This document shows, piece by piece, positions 21,724-30,138 of a stretch of 47,127 bases of DNA. The DNA comes from Chitinophagales bacterium (GTDB lineage Bacteria > Bacteroidota > Bacteroidia > Chitinophagales > Saprospiraceae), in the NCBI GenBank assembly GCA_026928325.1, contig JAIXKS010000029.1, positions 1-47,127 on the forward strand. Reading direction: 5' to 3'. Every line of letters starts with the position of its first letter. The first letter of the stretch is position 1. The notes beneath the pieces are model-generated. The model was not told the DNA's origin, searched no databases, and saw nothing but the letters and a program-made list of their open reading frames with translations. Both the position numbers and the translations under genes were made by a program.

Positions 21724-23040
21724 TTATTCCGAAAAGCGCTCTATTTGAGCTCCTAGGGCATTCAATCGACCATCGATATTCTGATATCCTCGATCTATCT
21801 GATGAATGTTAGAAATAATACTGGATCCTTTGGCAGAAAGTGCAGCAATCAGTAAGGATACTCCTGCTCGGATATCGGGCGAACTCATGCGAATCCCGCG
21901 AAGTTGCGACTTCCTTTCCAAACCAATCACAGTAGCTCGATGTGGATCACATAAAATAATCTTTGCACCCATTTCGATGAGTTTATCCACAAAAAACAAT
22001 CTACTCTCAAACATCTTTTGATGGATCAAAATGCTACCTCTGGCTTGCGTCGCAATAACCAATATAATACTCAACAAATCCGGCGTAAATCCCGGCCAAG
22101 GCGCATCATAAATCGTCATAATCGAACCATCAATAAAACTCTGTATTTCATACATATCTTGTGCAGGTACGTAGATATTATCACCTTGAATTTCCAACTT
22201 AACACCTAGTTTTTCAAAAGTACTAGGGATAACTCCTAAATTGGGAACAGAAACATTCGTAATCGTCAGGCTGGATTGCGTCATGGCCGCCAACCCGATA
22301 AAACTCCCAATTTCGATCATGTCCGGCAGTATTGTATGTTCTGTGCCTCCAAGACTTGCCACACCATGTATGGTCAATAGATTGGAACCTACCCCGGATA
22401 TACGCGCACCCATATTATTGAGCATTTTGCAAAGTTGCTGAATATAAGGCTCACAAGCTGCATTGTAGATTTGCGTAATACCTTCCGACAAAACAGCACC
22501 CATAACCACATTAGCGGTACCGGTGACTGATATCTCATCCATCAAGATGTAGGCACCTTTGAGCTTGTCACCTACGATATAAAACTGATCATTTTCATCA
22601 TTATATTCAAATTTTGCACCTAGCTTCTCAAATCCTAAAAAGTGTGTATCCAATCGACGTCGGCCAATTTTATCACCACCCGGTTTTGGCAAAAGAGCCT
22701 TCTTAAACCGTGCTAATAGTGGACCAATCAGCATTACAGAGCCCCGAATCCGCTTTGCATTATCCAGATAAGCTTCAGAATATAAGTGTTCCATGTCTAT
22801 ATCATCCGCCTGAAAGGTGTAATCACTGTCATTGATACGCTCAATCTTGACGCCCAGACCTTTTAGCAGTTCTAACTGTTTTTGAATATCTAAGATATCC
22901 GGAATATTTCGAACAGTAACTTTTTTATCTGTCAATAAAACCGCGCTAACAATCATAAGGGCTTCGTTTTTAGCGCCTTGTGGTTGTATCATTCCTGACA
23001 ATTGAGCATCACCTTGTACTCTGAAAGACTGACTAATCAT
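21724..23040 (-). CDS. murA: UDP-GlcNAc 1-carboxyvinyltransferase MurA
   Basis: 438-aa enolpyruvyl transferase that adds PEP to UDP-GlcNAc, the first committed step of peptidoglycan synthesis. Visible: QGAKNEAL with the catalytic Lys24, KRIRGSVMLIGPLLARF, and the active-site loop PGGDKIGRRRLDTH. In E. coli that loop carries Cys115 (GGC); here the equivalent residue is Asp123. Asp at this site, as in Mycobacterium and Chlamydia, keeps activity but gives insensitivity to fosfomycin. The rest is of normal length. Transcribed leftward 94 nt after rsgA, with its own -7 box at 23064-23071. Stop TAA lies just outside the fold-back element. Confidence 0.93.
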   Translation of the reverse strand: MISQSFRVQGDAQLSGMIQPQGAKNEALMIVSAVLLTDKKVTVRNIPDILDIQKQLELLKGLGVKIERINDSDYTFQADDIDMEHLYSEAYLDNAKRIRGSVMLIGPLLARFKKALLPKPGGDKIGRRRLDTHFLGFEKLGAKFEYNDENDQFYIVGDKLKGAYILMDEISVTGTANVVMGAVLSEGITQIYNAACEPYIQQLCKMLNNMGARISGVGSNLLTIHGVASLGGTEHTILPDMIEIGSFIGLAAMTQSSLTITNVSVPNLGVIPSTFEKLGVKLEIQGDNIYVPAQDMYEIQSFIDGSIMTIYDAPWPGFTPDLLSIILVIATQARGSILIHQKMFESRLFFVDKLIEMGAKIILCDPHRATVIGLERKSQLRGIRMSSPDIRAGVSLLIAALSAKGSSIISNIHQIDRGYQNIDGRLNALGAQIERFSE

Positions 23041-23047
23041 GATATAA

Positions 23048-23071
23048 CAACTTTATTAAGTTGCAAATATA
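23048..23071 (-). promoter_or_regulatory. -7 element and leader hairpin of murA
   Basis: TATATTTG (complement of 23064-23071) fits TAnnTTTG. Between it and the ATG at 23040 lies CAACTT-AATA-AAGTTG (23048-23063), a perfect 6-bp hairpin, in the presumed leader. No clear -33 element. Confidence 0.38.
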
Positions 23072-23134
23072 TTACATTTATTTATAATATGTATGATAAT
23101 TATTGAAAATTAATTGCGACTGATTTACGACCAA

Positions 23135-24082
23135 CTACACGTCTTTATGTCGTTCCCAATAATTTTGATCTTCTACTTCTTCGAGAAGCGCCAAATAATT
23201 TTGATATCGCACAAAACTAATATCCCCATTTTCGACAGCTTCCTTGATGGCACAATGCGGTTCATTTCTGTGGGTACAATTGGCATACTTGCATTGATCC
23301 GAAATAGCAAAAAATTCTTTAAAATTATGTGCAATATCCATCACCTCGAGATGCGAAAAAGCCAGCGTCTTGATCCCAGGCGTATCGATGATACATCCTC
23401 CAAAAGACAAATCATACATTTCGGCGAAGGTCGTAGTATGTTGTCCCTTACCTGAGTGTTCAGATATAGCATCTGATCGCAGTTCTAATCTCGGTTCGAT
23501 CGTATTAATTAAAGTTGATTTACCTACACCCGATTGCCCAGATACTAGGGTAATCTTATCTTTTAAAGTTTCACGAATAACATCTATACCTGTACCATCG
23601 ACCGCTGAAGTCACCATCACCTGATAGCCTATTTTTTGATAAATATCTTCTAAAGCTTCTAGCAATTCGAAATCTTCCTTTGTGTAAATATCACATTTAT
23701 TGAACACGATAATTGCTGGGATTGAATAGGGTTCTGTCATCACTAAAAACCGATCTATAAAGCCCATCTTGAGGTTGGGTTCTCGTAAAGTGACGATGAT
23801 TAGCACTTGATCTACATTACTAGCCAAAAAATGCAATTGGTGTTTTTTGCGTGGCGACTGTCGAACGACATAGTTTTTGCGCGGCATGATGGTCTTAATT
23901 ATCCCCTTTTGTTCCTGCCCTTTTTCCATTTCAATGCTGACTATATCACCAACAGCTATCGGATTCGTCAGTTTTAACTGATCCATTTTAAACTTACCAA
24001 TAATCCGACACGGAATGACAGTTCCATTTTCCAATCGCACATTGTACCAACTTCCAGTCGATTTAATTACGGTTCCGGTCAT
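23135..24082 (-). CDS. rsgA: Ribosome small-subunit GTPase RsgA
   Basis: 315-aa circularly permuted GTPase that checks 30S subunit maturation. It has an N-terminal OB fold (about residues 1-70); the permuted G motifs appear as G4 FNKCD (about 124-128), G1 SGQSGVGKSTL (about 181-191) and G3 DTPGIK (about 236-241). The C-terminal zinc site is C-x4-C-x-H-x5-C in CKYANCTHRNEPHC. Its ATG overlaps the TAA of the upstream pcrB gene (TAATG), so translation is likely coupled. Confidence 0.95.
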   Translation of the reverse strand: MTGTVIKSTGSWYNVRLENGTVIPCRIIGKFKMDQLKLTNPIAVGDIVSIEMEKGQEQKGIIKTIMPRKNYVVRQSPRKKHQLHFLASNVDQVLIIVTLREPNLKMGFIDRFLVMTEPYSIPAIIVFNKCDIYTKEDFELLEALEDIYQKIGYQVMVTSAVDGTGIDVIRETLKDKITLVSGQSGVGKSTLINTIEPRLELRSDAISEHSGKGQHTTTFAEMYDLSFGGCIIDTPGIKTLAFSHLEVMDIAHNFKEFFAISDQCKYANCTHRNEPHCAIKEAVENGDISFVRYQNYLALLEEVEDQNYWERHKDV

Positions 24083-24852
24083 TACAAAATTTTAGTGATT
24101 GGAGCCCGGGATTGCTCATGAATGGCCACAGATAACTCGTGGATTAGTTCCGGATTTTTTTCCAATGCATTACCGACAACAATGACATCTGCACCGGCAG
24201 CAGCTCTATCTGCTGCTTTTTGGGGAGTATTGATTCCTCCTCCGATAATTAGCGGAATTTGAATGTTTTTGCTGACCGTCTCTATCATCGAAATCGGTAC
24301 CGGATGATTCGCACCACTACCCGCATCCATAAAAATCTGTTTCATACCCAACATTTCTCCTGCTAAGGCCGTGCATAGCGCTATTTCATCTTTTTGAGCA
24401 GGAATAGGCGTCGTATTACTCATATATTGAACACTTGTCGGAATACCACCATCGATCAGCATATATCCTGTAGAGATAACTTCCAAGCCGCTTTGCTTAA
24501 TAATCGGTGCAGAAATCACATGATTTCCAATCAACAAGTCCGGATTTCTTCCTGAAATCAGCGACAAATACAAGATAGCATCCGCTTCATTGTGAATCTG
24601 ATAAGGACTGCCCGGAAATAAGACAATCGGTATATCCGTTTTAGATCGAATCGCTTGAATGATTTGTTCCGCAATAGTGCGAACCACCAAACTACCCCCT
24701 AAAAAAAAGTAATCAACACCGGCATCGACAGCAATATCCAGCATTTTCCATAATTTATTAAGCTGGACTTTATCCGGATCTATCAATACCGAAAATTTTT
24801 TCTGGCCGTTTGCACGTGACTCCCTAAACTGTGAATAAATAGGTTGATACAT
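24082..24852 (-). CDS. Geranylgeranylglyceryl phosphate synthase-like, PcrB family
   Basis: 256-aa TIM-barrel prenyltransferase that joins glycerol-1-phosphate to a polyprenyl diphosphate. Motifs: KKFSVLIDPDKVQL, DYFFLGGSLVV, IPIVLFPGSPYQIHNEADAILYLSLISGRNPDLLIG, ISTGYMLIDGG, and the phosphate loops LIIGGGINTPQKA and ADVIVVGNALEKNP. Bacteroidota members form a group related to archaeal GGGP synthases; the Chitinophaga pinensis enzyme is known to use GGPP. The frame extends to 24972, but ATG 24852 (MYQPIYSQF) matches the family start. Stop overlaps rsgA. Confidence 0.9.
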   Translation of the reverse strand: MYQPIYSQFRESRANGQKKFSVLIDPDKVQLNKLWKMLDIAVDAGVDYFFLGGSLVVRTIAEQIIQAIRSKTDIPIVLFPGSPYQIHNEADAILYLSLISGRNPDLLIGNHVISAPIIKQSGLEVISTGYMLIDGGIPTSVQYMSNTTPIPAQKDEIALCTALAGEMLGMKQIFMDAGSGANHPVPISMIETVSKNIQIPLIIGGGINTPQKAADRAAAGADVIVVGNALEKNPELIHELSVAIHEQSRAPITKIL

Positions 24853-24935
24853 CTGGTAGCATTTACAATTTGGGATAAAGGTATAATATATTATTTTAAG
24901 ATTTTTATAAAAGTTATTGAAAATGGTAATTATTC

Positions 24936-24967
24936 TTTGTTGAATAGCTGGAAATTCTGTTATTTTG
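24936..24967 (+). promoter_or_regulatory. Promoter of pepD
   Basis: TTTG (24936-24939), a 21-nt spacer and TATTTTG (24961-24967) resemble the Bacteroidota -33/-7 pattern. They lie 33 nt before the ATG of the dipeptidase gene. Confidence 0.45.
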
Positions 24968-24999
24968 TACAATATTAATAAATTCTCAACTATTACGTT

Positions 25000-26460
25000 A
25001 TGTCATCTCCTATCCGGCAGCTAATGCCTCAAACCCTTTGGAATTATTTTGCAGATATCAATGCTGTCCCTAGAGCATCCAAAAAGGAAGAGCGAATCAT
25101 CGCCCACATGGTTGCTTTTGGCAAAAGCCTTGGCCTAGATACCTTCACGGACGAAACGGGCAATGTGATTATCCGCAAACCGGCAACTCCGGGCATGGAA
25201 AACAGGCAAGCCATTATCCTTCAATCCCATCTGGATATGGTACATCAAAAAAACAATGATACCGATTTTGATTTTGATACGCAAGGTATCGATATGTATA
25301 TTGATGGCGATTGGGTTAAAGCTAGAGGTACTACTTTAGGCGCAGATAATGGCATTGGCGTATCAACAATTATGGCCATTCTAAGTTCGACGGACATTCC
25401 ACACCCAGCTATCGAAGCCTTATTTACAATCGACGAAGAAACCGGAATGACCGGTGCCCTTGGTCTAAAAGGTGGTGTCCTTCAAGGTCAAATCCTACTC
25501 AATCTCGACACAGAAGAGGATGATGAAATAGATATAGGATGCGCAGGAGGCTTAGATGTCACGGCAGAAAAAAAATATAATACAGAAAAAATAAATTCCT
25601 CTGCCTACCAAGGTGTTCAATTAGCAGTCAAAGGGCTTCAAGGTGGACACTCGGGTATCGACATCCATTTGGGACGAGGCAATGCCAATAAAATCATGAA
25701 TCGGTTACTTTATGGCCATAAAGATTCAGGAATGAGATTGATCTCTTTTGAAGGCGGTAGTCTCCGCAATGCCATCCCAAGAGAGAGTACAGCAATCATA
25801 GCCGTTCCGCTCGATAAATATGCGGCATTTTCTGAAAAATTGCAGGATTTAATCCGAGATATTCATGCGGAGTACAAGTCCATAGAGGCGCAACTGAATA
25901 TTCATATTGACGAAGTTCAATCTCCCGACACGGTGGTTGCAGCAGCCGATCAAACGACTATGCTCAGTGCTATTTATGCAGCTCATAATGGCGTATTTAG
26001 AATGAGCCCAGACATAGATGATTTGGTCGAAGCCTCCAATAATGTCGCACGTGTTCAAATCAAAGACGGGCAAGCGAAAGTCCTATGTCTGACGCGCTCT
26101 TCGGTAGAATCATCAAAAACGGACGTAGCTCAAACCTTAGAAGCAGCCTTCTCTTTAGGCGGCTTTGATGTAACTTTCAGTGGCGCTTATCCTGGCTGGA
26201 CGCCAAAAGTAGATGCTCCGATCCTCCAAGTTTTGAGCCGTATTTACGAAGAAATGCACGGTGAAAAAGCCAAGGTCGTCGCTTGTCATGCAGGTCTGGA
26301 ATGTGGTATCCTAGGTAGCAATTATCCCGGTATGGACATGATTTCTTATGGCCCGACGATTAAAGGCGCACACTCTCCCGACGAAAGAGTCAGCATCTCA
26401 TCTGTTCAGAAATTTTGGAATTATACCTTAGAAATATTGAAGCAGATACCTGAAAAGTAA
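25000..26460 (+). CDS. pepD: Aminoacyl-histidine dipeptidase PepD (M20C)
   Basis: 486-aa di-zinc aminopeptidase that hydrolyses Xaa-His dipeptides such as carnosine. Metal ligands and catalytic residues are in LQSHLDMVHQ (His, Asp; about residues 76-85), TTLGADNGIGVS (bridging Asp), TIDEETGMTGALGLKG (Glu-Glu) and ACHAGLECGIL (His). The terminal GPTIKGAHSPDERVSISS carries the last zinc His. The lid domain lies at about residues 200-385. Length and motifs are full. Single gene, convergent with the TPR gene. Confidence 0.94.
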   Translation: MSSPIRQLMPQTLWNYFADINAVPRASKKEERIIAHMVAFGKSLGLDTFTDETGNVIIRKPATPGMENRQAIILQSHLDMVHQKNNDTDFDFDTQGIDMYIDGDWVKARGTTLGADNGIGVSTIMAILSSTDIPHPAIEALFTIDEETGMTGALGLKGGVLQGQILLNLDTEEDDEIDIGCAGGLDVTAEKKYNTEKINSSAYQGVQLAVKGLQGGHSGIDIHLGRGNANKIMNRLLYGHKDSGMRLISFEGGSLRNAIPRESTAIIAVPLDKYAAFSEKLQDLIRDIHAEYKSIEAQLNIHIDEVQSPDTVVAAADQTTMLSAIYAAHNGVFRMSPDIDDLVEASNNVARVQIKDGQAKVLCLTRSSVESSKTDVAQTLEAAFSLGGFDVTFSGAYPGWTPKVDAPILQVLSRIYEEMHGEKAKVVACHAGLECGILGSNYPGMDMISYGPTIKGAHSPDERVSISSVQKFWNYTLEILKQIPEK

Positions 26461-26464
26461 TACC

Positions 26465-26487
26465 CATACGAAAGAGACCTTCGTATG
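26465..26487. terminator. Hairpin between convergent pepD and TPR genes
   Basis: CATACGAA (26465-26472) pairs with TTCGTATG (26480-26487) over 8 bp with a 7-nt loop. There is no long T-run on either side, so termination would be weak. Confidence 0.5.
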
Positions 26488-26491
26488 CGCT

Positions 26492-28012
26492 CTATTTGTA
26501 ATTATTAACTCGCTCTAGGCCGGATTTGGCTTTTTGATGGAGGCTATTGGCGTATCCTTCCGGATTGAGTTCCAGACATTTGTTATAAAAATATACCGCC
26601 TGAACATATTGTTTATTTTTTTCATATATAAGTCCCGTATTTAAGGCGGAATTACATGCAAAATATTTTTTTGGATTGCTATTTTCAATGGCTAGATTAT
26701 AATATTTGATAGCTTCTGAATCCTCCTTCATTGCATCCTTCACGCGTCCTAACCGGTAGTAATATTCTCCTTGAAAATCGGTATTAAGAAATTCCTTTTC
26801 GTGGGAAAGCAAAAAATCATTGGCTCTCATATAAAAACCGCCATCAAATAGCAACCTAGCTTTAAGTAGATTTGTATTGTAAATTTCTCCTCTTTTAGCT
26901 TCTCGCTGTGCCTGTTTATCTTCATCGATCAAATCGTACCCTCGTTTTTGACACATACCCATATACTGCACATACTTAAACTTATCATTAAGAATCACAA
27001 GGCTATGCCATGCGAGTTTTTGGTACGCTTCCTTGATATAGTGTCTCCCTTTAAAATGATTGACAAATTGAAGCAGATACGTGTCCGCATCTGAATCCAA
27101 TCGATACAATTTGAATTTGCCATAAAGAAAATCCAAGTATTCAAATGGCAAATAGGCTTTTGAATGCGGCCTCTCTTCCAATATTTTTATTGCGAGGTCT
27201 GTTCTGCCGGTCTTTTGCGCCATGGTTGCCTTCAAAAAGGCAATCAGTGGATTACTACGATGATCTAATCCATATGTATTATATAAAGCGAAGGCTTCTT
27301 CTCTTTTATTATTGGAGTAAAACAAGATGTAGCTATATATGGCTATGACTTCATTTTTAAATAGATGATTATGATCCGCAGTATATTTGACTAAATATTC
27401 GATTTCCTTGGTTCCCAATCGGATGGACCCCTGAATATTCAATAACTTCCTAACCCAAGATGGTATATTTTCAGCAAGCGCATGGATGATACTCAAGCTC
27501 TTTTTATTCAAAGCAAAATCAGGAAATTTCTTTTGATTTTGTATCAGCAAATTATGGGCTTCATAAATATCTCGAGCTGCACCCATCTTTTCATTAAACT
27601 TGAGCTTAACAATCGACCACTGGAGGATGATTTCCGCTTGACAATATAGATAGTAAGGCGAATTTTCATCACCACTTTGAATCTTTTTTAAGCGCGCATC
27701 TCGGTTGGGCAATAGTTTTTTATACAAGGATTGATCCTCTTCTATAAACAGCGTAAAAAAGTCAATGTAGTTTTCAACGTAATAACCCATCAAGTTTTGG
27801 TTGGCTTTAAAACCTGAATGTTCTAATTTTTGACGACCATCCTCGATTCTGAGAGAAGAAATATCCCGATAAGCATCTTCCAATGCATTGGTAAATGCAA
27901 ATGTTCCTTGACTGTATAGTTGGAAATACCCTAATATAAGCAATCCGCCAACCAAGCACAACTGCCGGATTTTAAACCAAAAAGCCCCTGATGATTTCCA
28001 TCCGGGGCTCAT
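26492..28012 (-). CDS. Exported tetratricopeptide-repeat protein
   Basis: About 506-aa protein with an N-terminal hydrophobic export segment (QLCLVGGLLILGYFQLYSQG, about residues 18-37). An alpha-helical body follows; the C-terminal half holds TPR motifs such as YYYRLGRVKDAMKEDSEAIKYY and NTGLIYEKNKQYVQAVYFYN with KCLELNP. Such proteins scaffold periplasmic or outer-membrane complexes; no specific function is recognised. The frame reaches a TTG at 28039, but ATG 28012 is preferred. An intrinsic-terminator-like hairpin (27977-28009) overlaps the first codons, so true initiation could be further in. It is the last gene of the panD-to-TPR run. Confidence 0.78.
   Translation of the reverse strand: MSPGWKSSGAFWFKIRQLCLVGGLLILGYFQLYSQGTFAFTNALEDAYRDISSLRIEDGRQKLEHSGFKANQNLMGYYVENYIDFFTLFIEEDQSLYKKLLPNRDARLKKIQSGDENSPYYLYCQAEIILQWSIVKLKFNEKMGAARDIYEAHNLLIQNQKKFPDFALNKKSLSIIHALAENIPSWVRKLLNIQGSIRLGTKEIEYLVKYTADHNHLFKNEVIAIYSYILFYSNNKREEAFALYNTYGLDHRSNPLIAFLKATMAQKTGRTDLAIKILEERPHSKAYLPFEYLDFLYGKFKLYRLDSDADTYLLQFVNHFKGRHYIKEAYQKLAWHSLVILNDKFKYVQYMGMCQKRGYDLIDEDKQAQREAKRGEIYNTNLLKARLLFDGGFYMRANDFLLSHEKEFLNTDFQGEYYYRLGRVKDAMKEDSEAIKYYNLAIENSNPKKYFACNSALNTGLIYEKNKQYVQAVYFYNKCLELNPEGYANSLHQKAKSGLERVNNYK
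27977..28009 (-). terminator. Terminator-like hairpin overlapping the TPR gene start
   Basis: On the minus strand AGCCCCGGATG (complement of 27999-28009) pairs with CATCAGGGGCT (complement of 27983-27993), 10 of 11 pairs, with a 5-nt loop followed by TTTTTGG. It lies 40-66 nt past the cdsZ stop, where a terminator is expected, yet inside codons 2-12 of the TPR frame. Confidence 0.6.
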
Positions 28013-28048
28013 TATATATTTAAAATCTAAGATATTCAAATCAATGAA

Positions 28049-28804
28049 TTAATCATTTTCCTCTTCTAAAAGTGCTTGATCATCAATCAATACTCTTCCA
28101 CAATGTTCACAAGCAATGATTTTCTTCATGACCCCGATTTCGATTTGCATCTGAGGTGGTATTCTATTAAAACAACCACCACATGCACCTCTAGATATCG
28201 GAACGACCGCTAAACCATTTCGATATGTTTTACGGATTTTATCATAAGAAGTTAAGATTCTATCTTCGATCACCTTACGTGCCTTTTCAGACTCTTTCAT
28301 CAACTTGGCCTCTTCTTTATCCGTTTTTTCAATAATCTTTTGAAGTTCAACTTTTTTAGCTTCAACATCTTTTGTGCGTTGCGCTAATTTAGCTGTAAAC
28401 TGATCAAGCGTTTCCGTTTTGGTTTCCTTCAACACATTAGCTTCTCTAATTTTCTTTTGAGAAAGCTGAATTTCCAGTTTTTGTAAGGCAATTTCCTTAG
28501 TAAGGGCGTCAAACTCACGATTGTTTTTAACGTTATCCAGTTGCTTTTCGTATTTTGCAATCAATGTCTCAGCTTCTTTGATATTGGTATTGTGTTTCAA
28601 TATCTCATTATCTACTTCAGCAATAGCATTTTCATGCTTTTTGATACGTGTCTGAATTCCGGATATTTCATCTTCCAAGTCACTTACTTCCATAGGAAGT
28701 TCTCCTTTCAGTACAACAATACTATCCAATTTGGAATCGATTTGTTGGAGACTATATAAGGCTTTTAATCTTTCTGCAATACTTTTTTCTTTTACAGTTG
28801 CCAT
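28049..28804 (-). CDS. C4-type zinc-ribbon coiled-coil protein (CdsZ/DUF164)
   Basis: 251-aa protein. Residues about 10-190 form a long antiparallel coiled coil rich in K and E. The C-terminus has a four-cysteine zinc ribbon, GACGGCFNRIPPQ ... IIACEHCGRVLID (two CxxC pairs, about residues 202-240). The family occurs widely beside nif3 and has been tied to RNA or nucleic-acid handling, though its role is uncertain. Here it also follows nif3, separated by 6 nt, supporting the call. Confidence 0.9.
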   Translation of the reverse strand: MATVKEKSIAERLKALYSLQQIDSKLDSIVVLKGELPMEVSDLEDEISGIQTRIKKHENAIAEVDNEILKHNTNIKEAETLIAKYEKQLDNVKNNREFDALTKEIALQKLEIQLSQKKIREANVLKETKTETLDQFTAKLAQRTKDVEAKKVELQKIIEKTDKEEAKLMKESEKARKVIEDRILTSYDKIRKTYRNGLAVVPISRGACGGCFNRIPPQMQIEIGVMKKIIACEHCGRVLIDDQALLEEEND

Positions 28805-28810
28805 ATTAAA

Positions 28811-29608
28811 TTAATAAAAATTGATAGGATTAGTAATTATCTTTGTACAATGGGTCGCAAAGGTAGTAAATTTATTAATAATCAAGTCATAAAGTAAATC
28901 AATTGTATATTTTTCGCTCTCAAAATGTCCAATATCTAGGATGATAATCCGGCCATTCGCATCAAAAAACTCATGATATTTATAATCTGAAGTAATAAAT
29001 ACATCTGCCTCTGCCTTTATACTTGCGTTGAGAAGGAAGCCTCCTGATCCACCACACACGGCTACTTTGTGTACTGTATTTTTACAAATAGCCGTATGTT
29101 TAAAGACTTTAAGCTCCATCTTTTCTTTTAAATAATCAAAAAATGCGGTCGTTTCCATCGGTGTTTTAAGATATCCCACCATACCCGCACCAACGGGATT
29201 GTCTCGATGGTTCATATCCGGCTTCGGAGACAGAATCTCCGTATGCTCTAGTCCGATGCGTTCGGCGATCTTCGTATTAACACCGGATAAAAAAACATTA
29301 TCGAGGTTGGTATGAATCGCATAAATTGCAATATCATGGCGAATTGCCTGAATTACAGTTCGTTCAACATAATTCGCACCTGTAAAACGCTTCAATCCAC
29401 CAAACACAATGGGATGATGCGCAACTATGACATTACATCCTAGAGATATCGCCTCATCGACTACGCTTTCTATGCAGTCCAAAGCAACCAACACTCCTTT
29501 AATCTCCATATCAAGCCGTCCGGTAATCAATCCGGCATTGTCATAGCTCTCCTGAAGATGCTCGGGAGCTATCTCGTTTAAATACTGAACTAAAGTCGCT
29601 AATTGCAT
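28811..29608 (-). CDS. Nif3-like dinuclear metal-centre protein
   Basis: 265-aa member of the NIF3/DUF34 family. Metal-binding residues are seen in VIVAHHPIVFGGLKRF (about residues 60-75), IYAIHTNLDN (about 95-104, His and Asp) and the C-terminal DIGHFESEKYTIDLL. The family has been proposed to work on GTP cyclohydrolase I-related or metal-homeostasis steps, but function is not settled. Many Bacteroidota homologues are about 365 aa with a PII-like insertion; this one goes directly from the first to the second half and lacks that domain. It sits upstream of cdsZ. Confidence 0.9.
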   Translation of the reverse strand: MQLATLVQYLNEIAPEHLQESYDNAGLITGRLDMEIKGVLVALDCIESVVDEAISLGCNVIVAHHPIVFGGLKRFTGANYVERTVIQAIRHDIAIYAIHTNLDNVFLSGVNTKIAERIGLEHTEILSPKPDMNHRDNPVGAGMVGYLKTPMETTAFFDYLKEKMELKVFKHTAICKNTVHKVAVCGGSGGFLLNASIKAEADVFITSDYKYHEFFDANGRIIILDIGHFESEKYTIDLLYDLIINKFTTFATHCTKIITNPINFY

Positions 29609-29643
29609 AGGATACCCGTTTAAATAAAATGGTTTTGCATTTA

Positions 29644-30138
29644 TTAAAGGCGATTCAAATAAGCATCTATAATCTTTTGTTCGAGTGCTGTGGTGGAGTA
29701 GTTATCCACAAACTGTAAGGATAAAACGTCTCCGCCATGTTCCAAAACAATATCTGCACCCACAATTTGATCTGGTTTCCAATCACCTCCTTTTACTATA
29801 ACATCCGGAATAAGCATTTTGATTAACTCTAACGGTGTATTTTCATTAAAAACTAAAACCATATCTACACTTTCTAGGGCTGCTAGAATATGAATTCTAT
29901 TTTTCTGGTCTTTTATAGGGCGATGAACGCCCTTTAGTTGCTGTACGCTGGCATCGCTATTGGCTGCAACAATGAGCTTATCTCCCTTGGACTTCGCTTC
30001 TTCCAAATAAAGTACATGACCCAAATGCAATAAGTCAAAACAGCCATTCGTAAATACTATTTTGTGGCCTTCTGCCTTCCATTGGCGGACCAATAATAAG
30101 GCTTCATCCCAGTTTTCAAATATTTTATCTCTAATCAT
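29644..30138 (-). CDS. rfaE2: Heptose 1-phosphate adenylyltransferase (RfaE2)
   Basis: 164-aa nucleotidyltransferase with the HxGH signature in FTNGCFDLLHLGHVLYLEEAKSKGD (about residues 29-53). VKGGDWKPDQIVGADIV and the ISTSxI-like end YSTTALEQKIIDAY follow. It activates D-glycero-beta-D-manno-heptose 1-phosphate with ATP to the ADP form for lipopolysaccharide core synthesis. In E. coli this domain is fused to a kinase (HldE); here it is stand-alone and the kinase is not nearby. Its ATG overlaps the stop of the upstream flippase-like gene by 4 nt (ATGA). Confidence 0.88.
   Translation of the reverse strand: MIRDKIFENWDEALLLVRQWKAEGHKIVFTNGCFDLLHLGHVLYLEEAKSKGDKLIVAANSDASVQQLKGVHRPIKDQKNRIHILAALESVDMVLVFNENTPLELIKMLIPDVIVKGGDWKPDQIVGADIVLEHGGDVLSLQFVDNYSTTALEQKIIDAYLNRL

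Noticed and set aside
23114-23455. 113-aa + strand frame opposite rsgA
   Set aside because: It is a shadow of the rsgA coding sequence, which has complete GTPase and zinc motifs.
28834-28848. TATCTTTG promoter box on the + strand
   Set aside because: It matches the -7 consensus but no + strand gene follows; it lies in the 3' end of nif3 and is probably chance.
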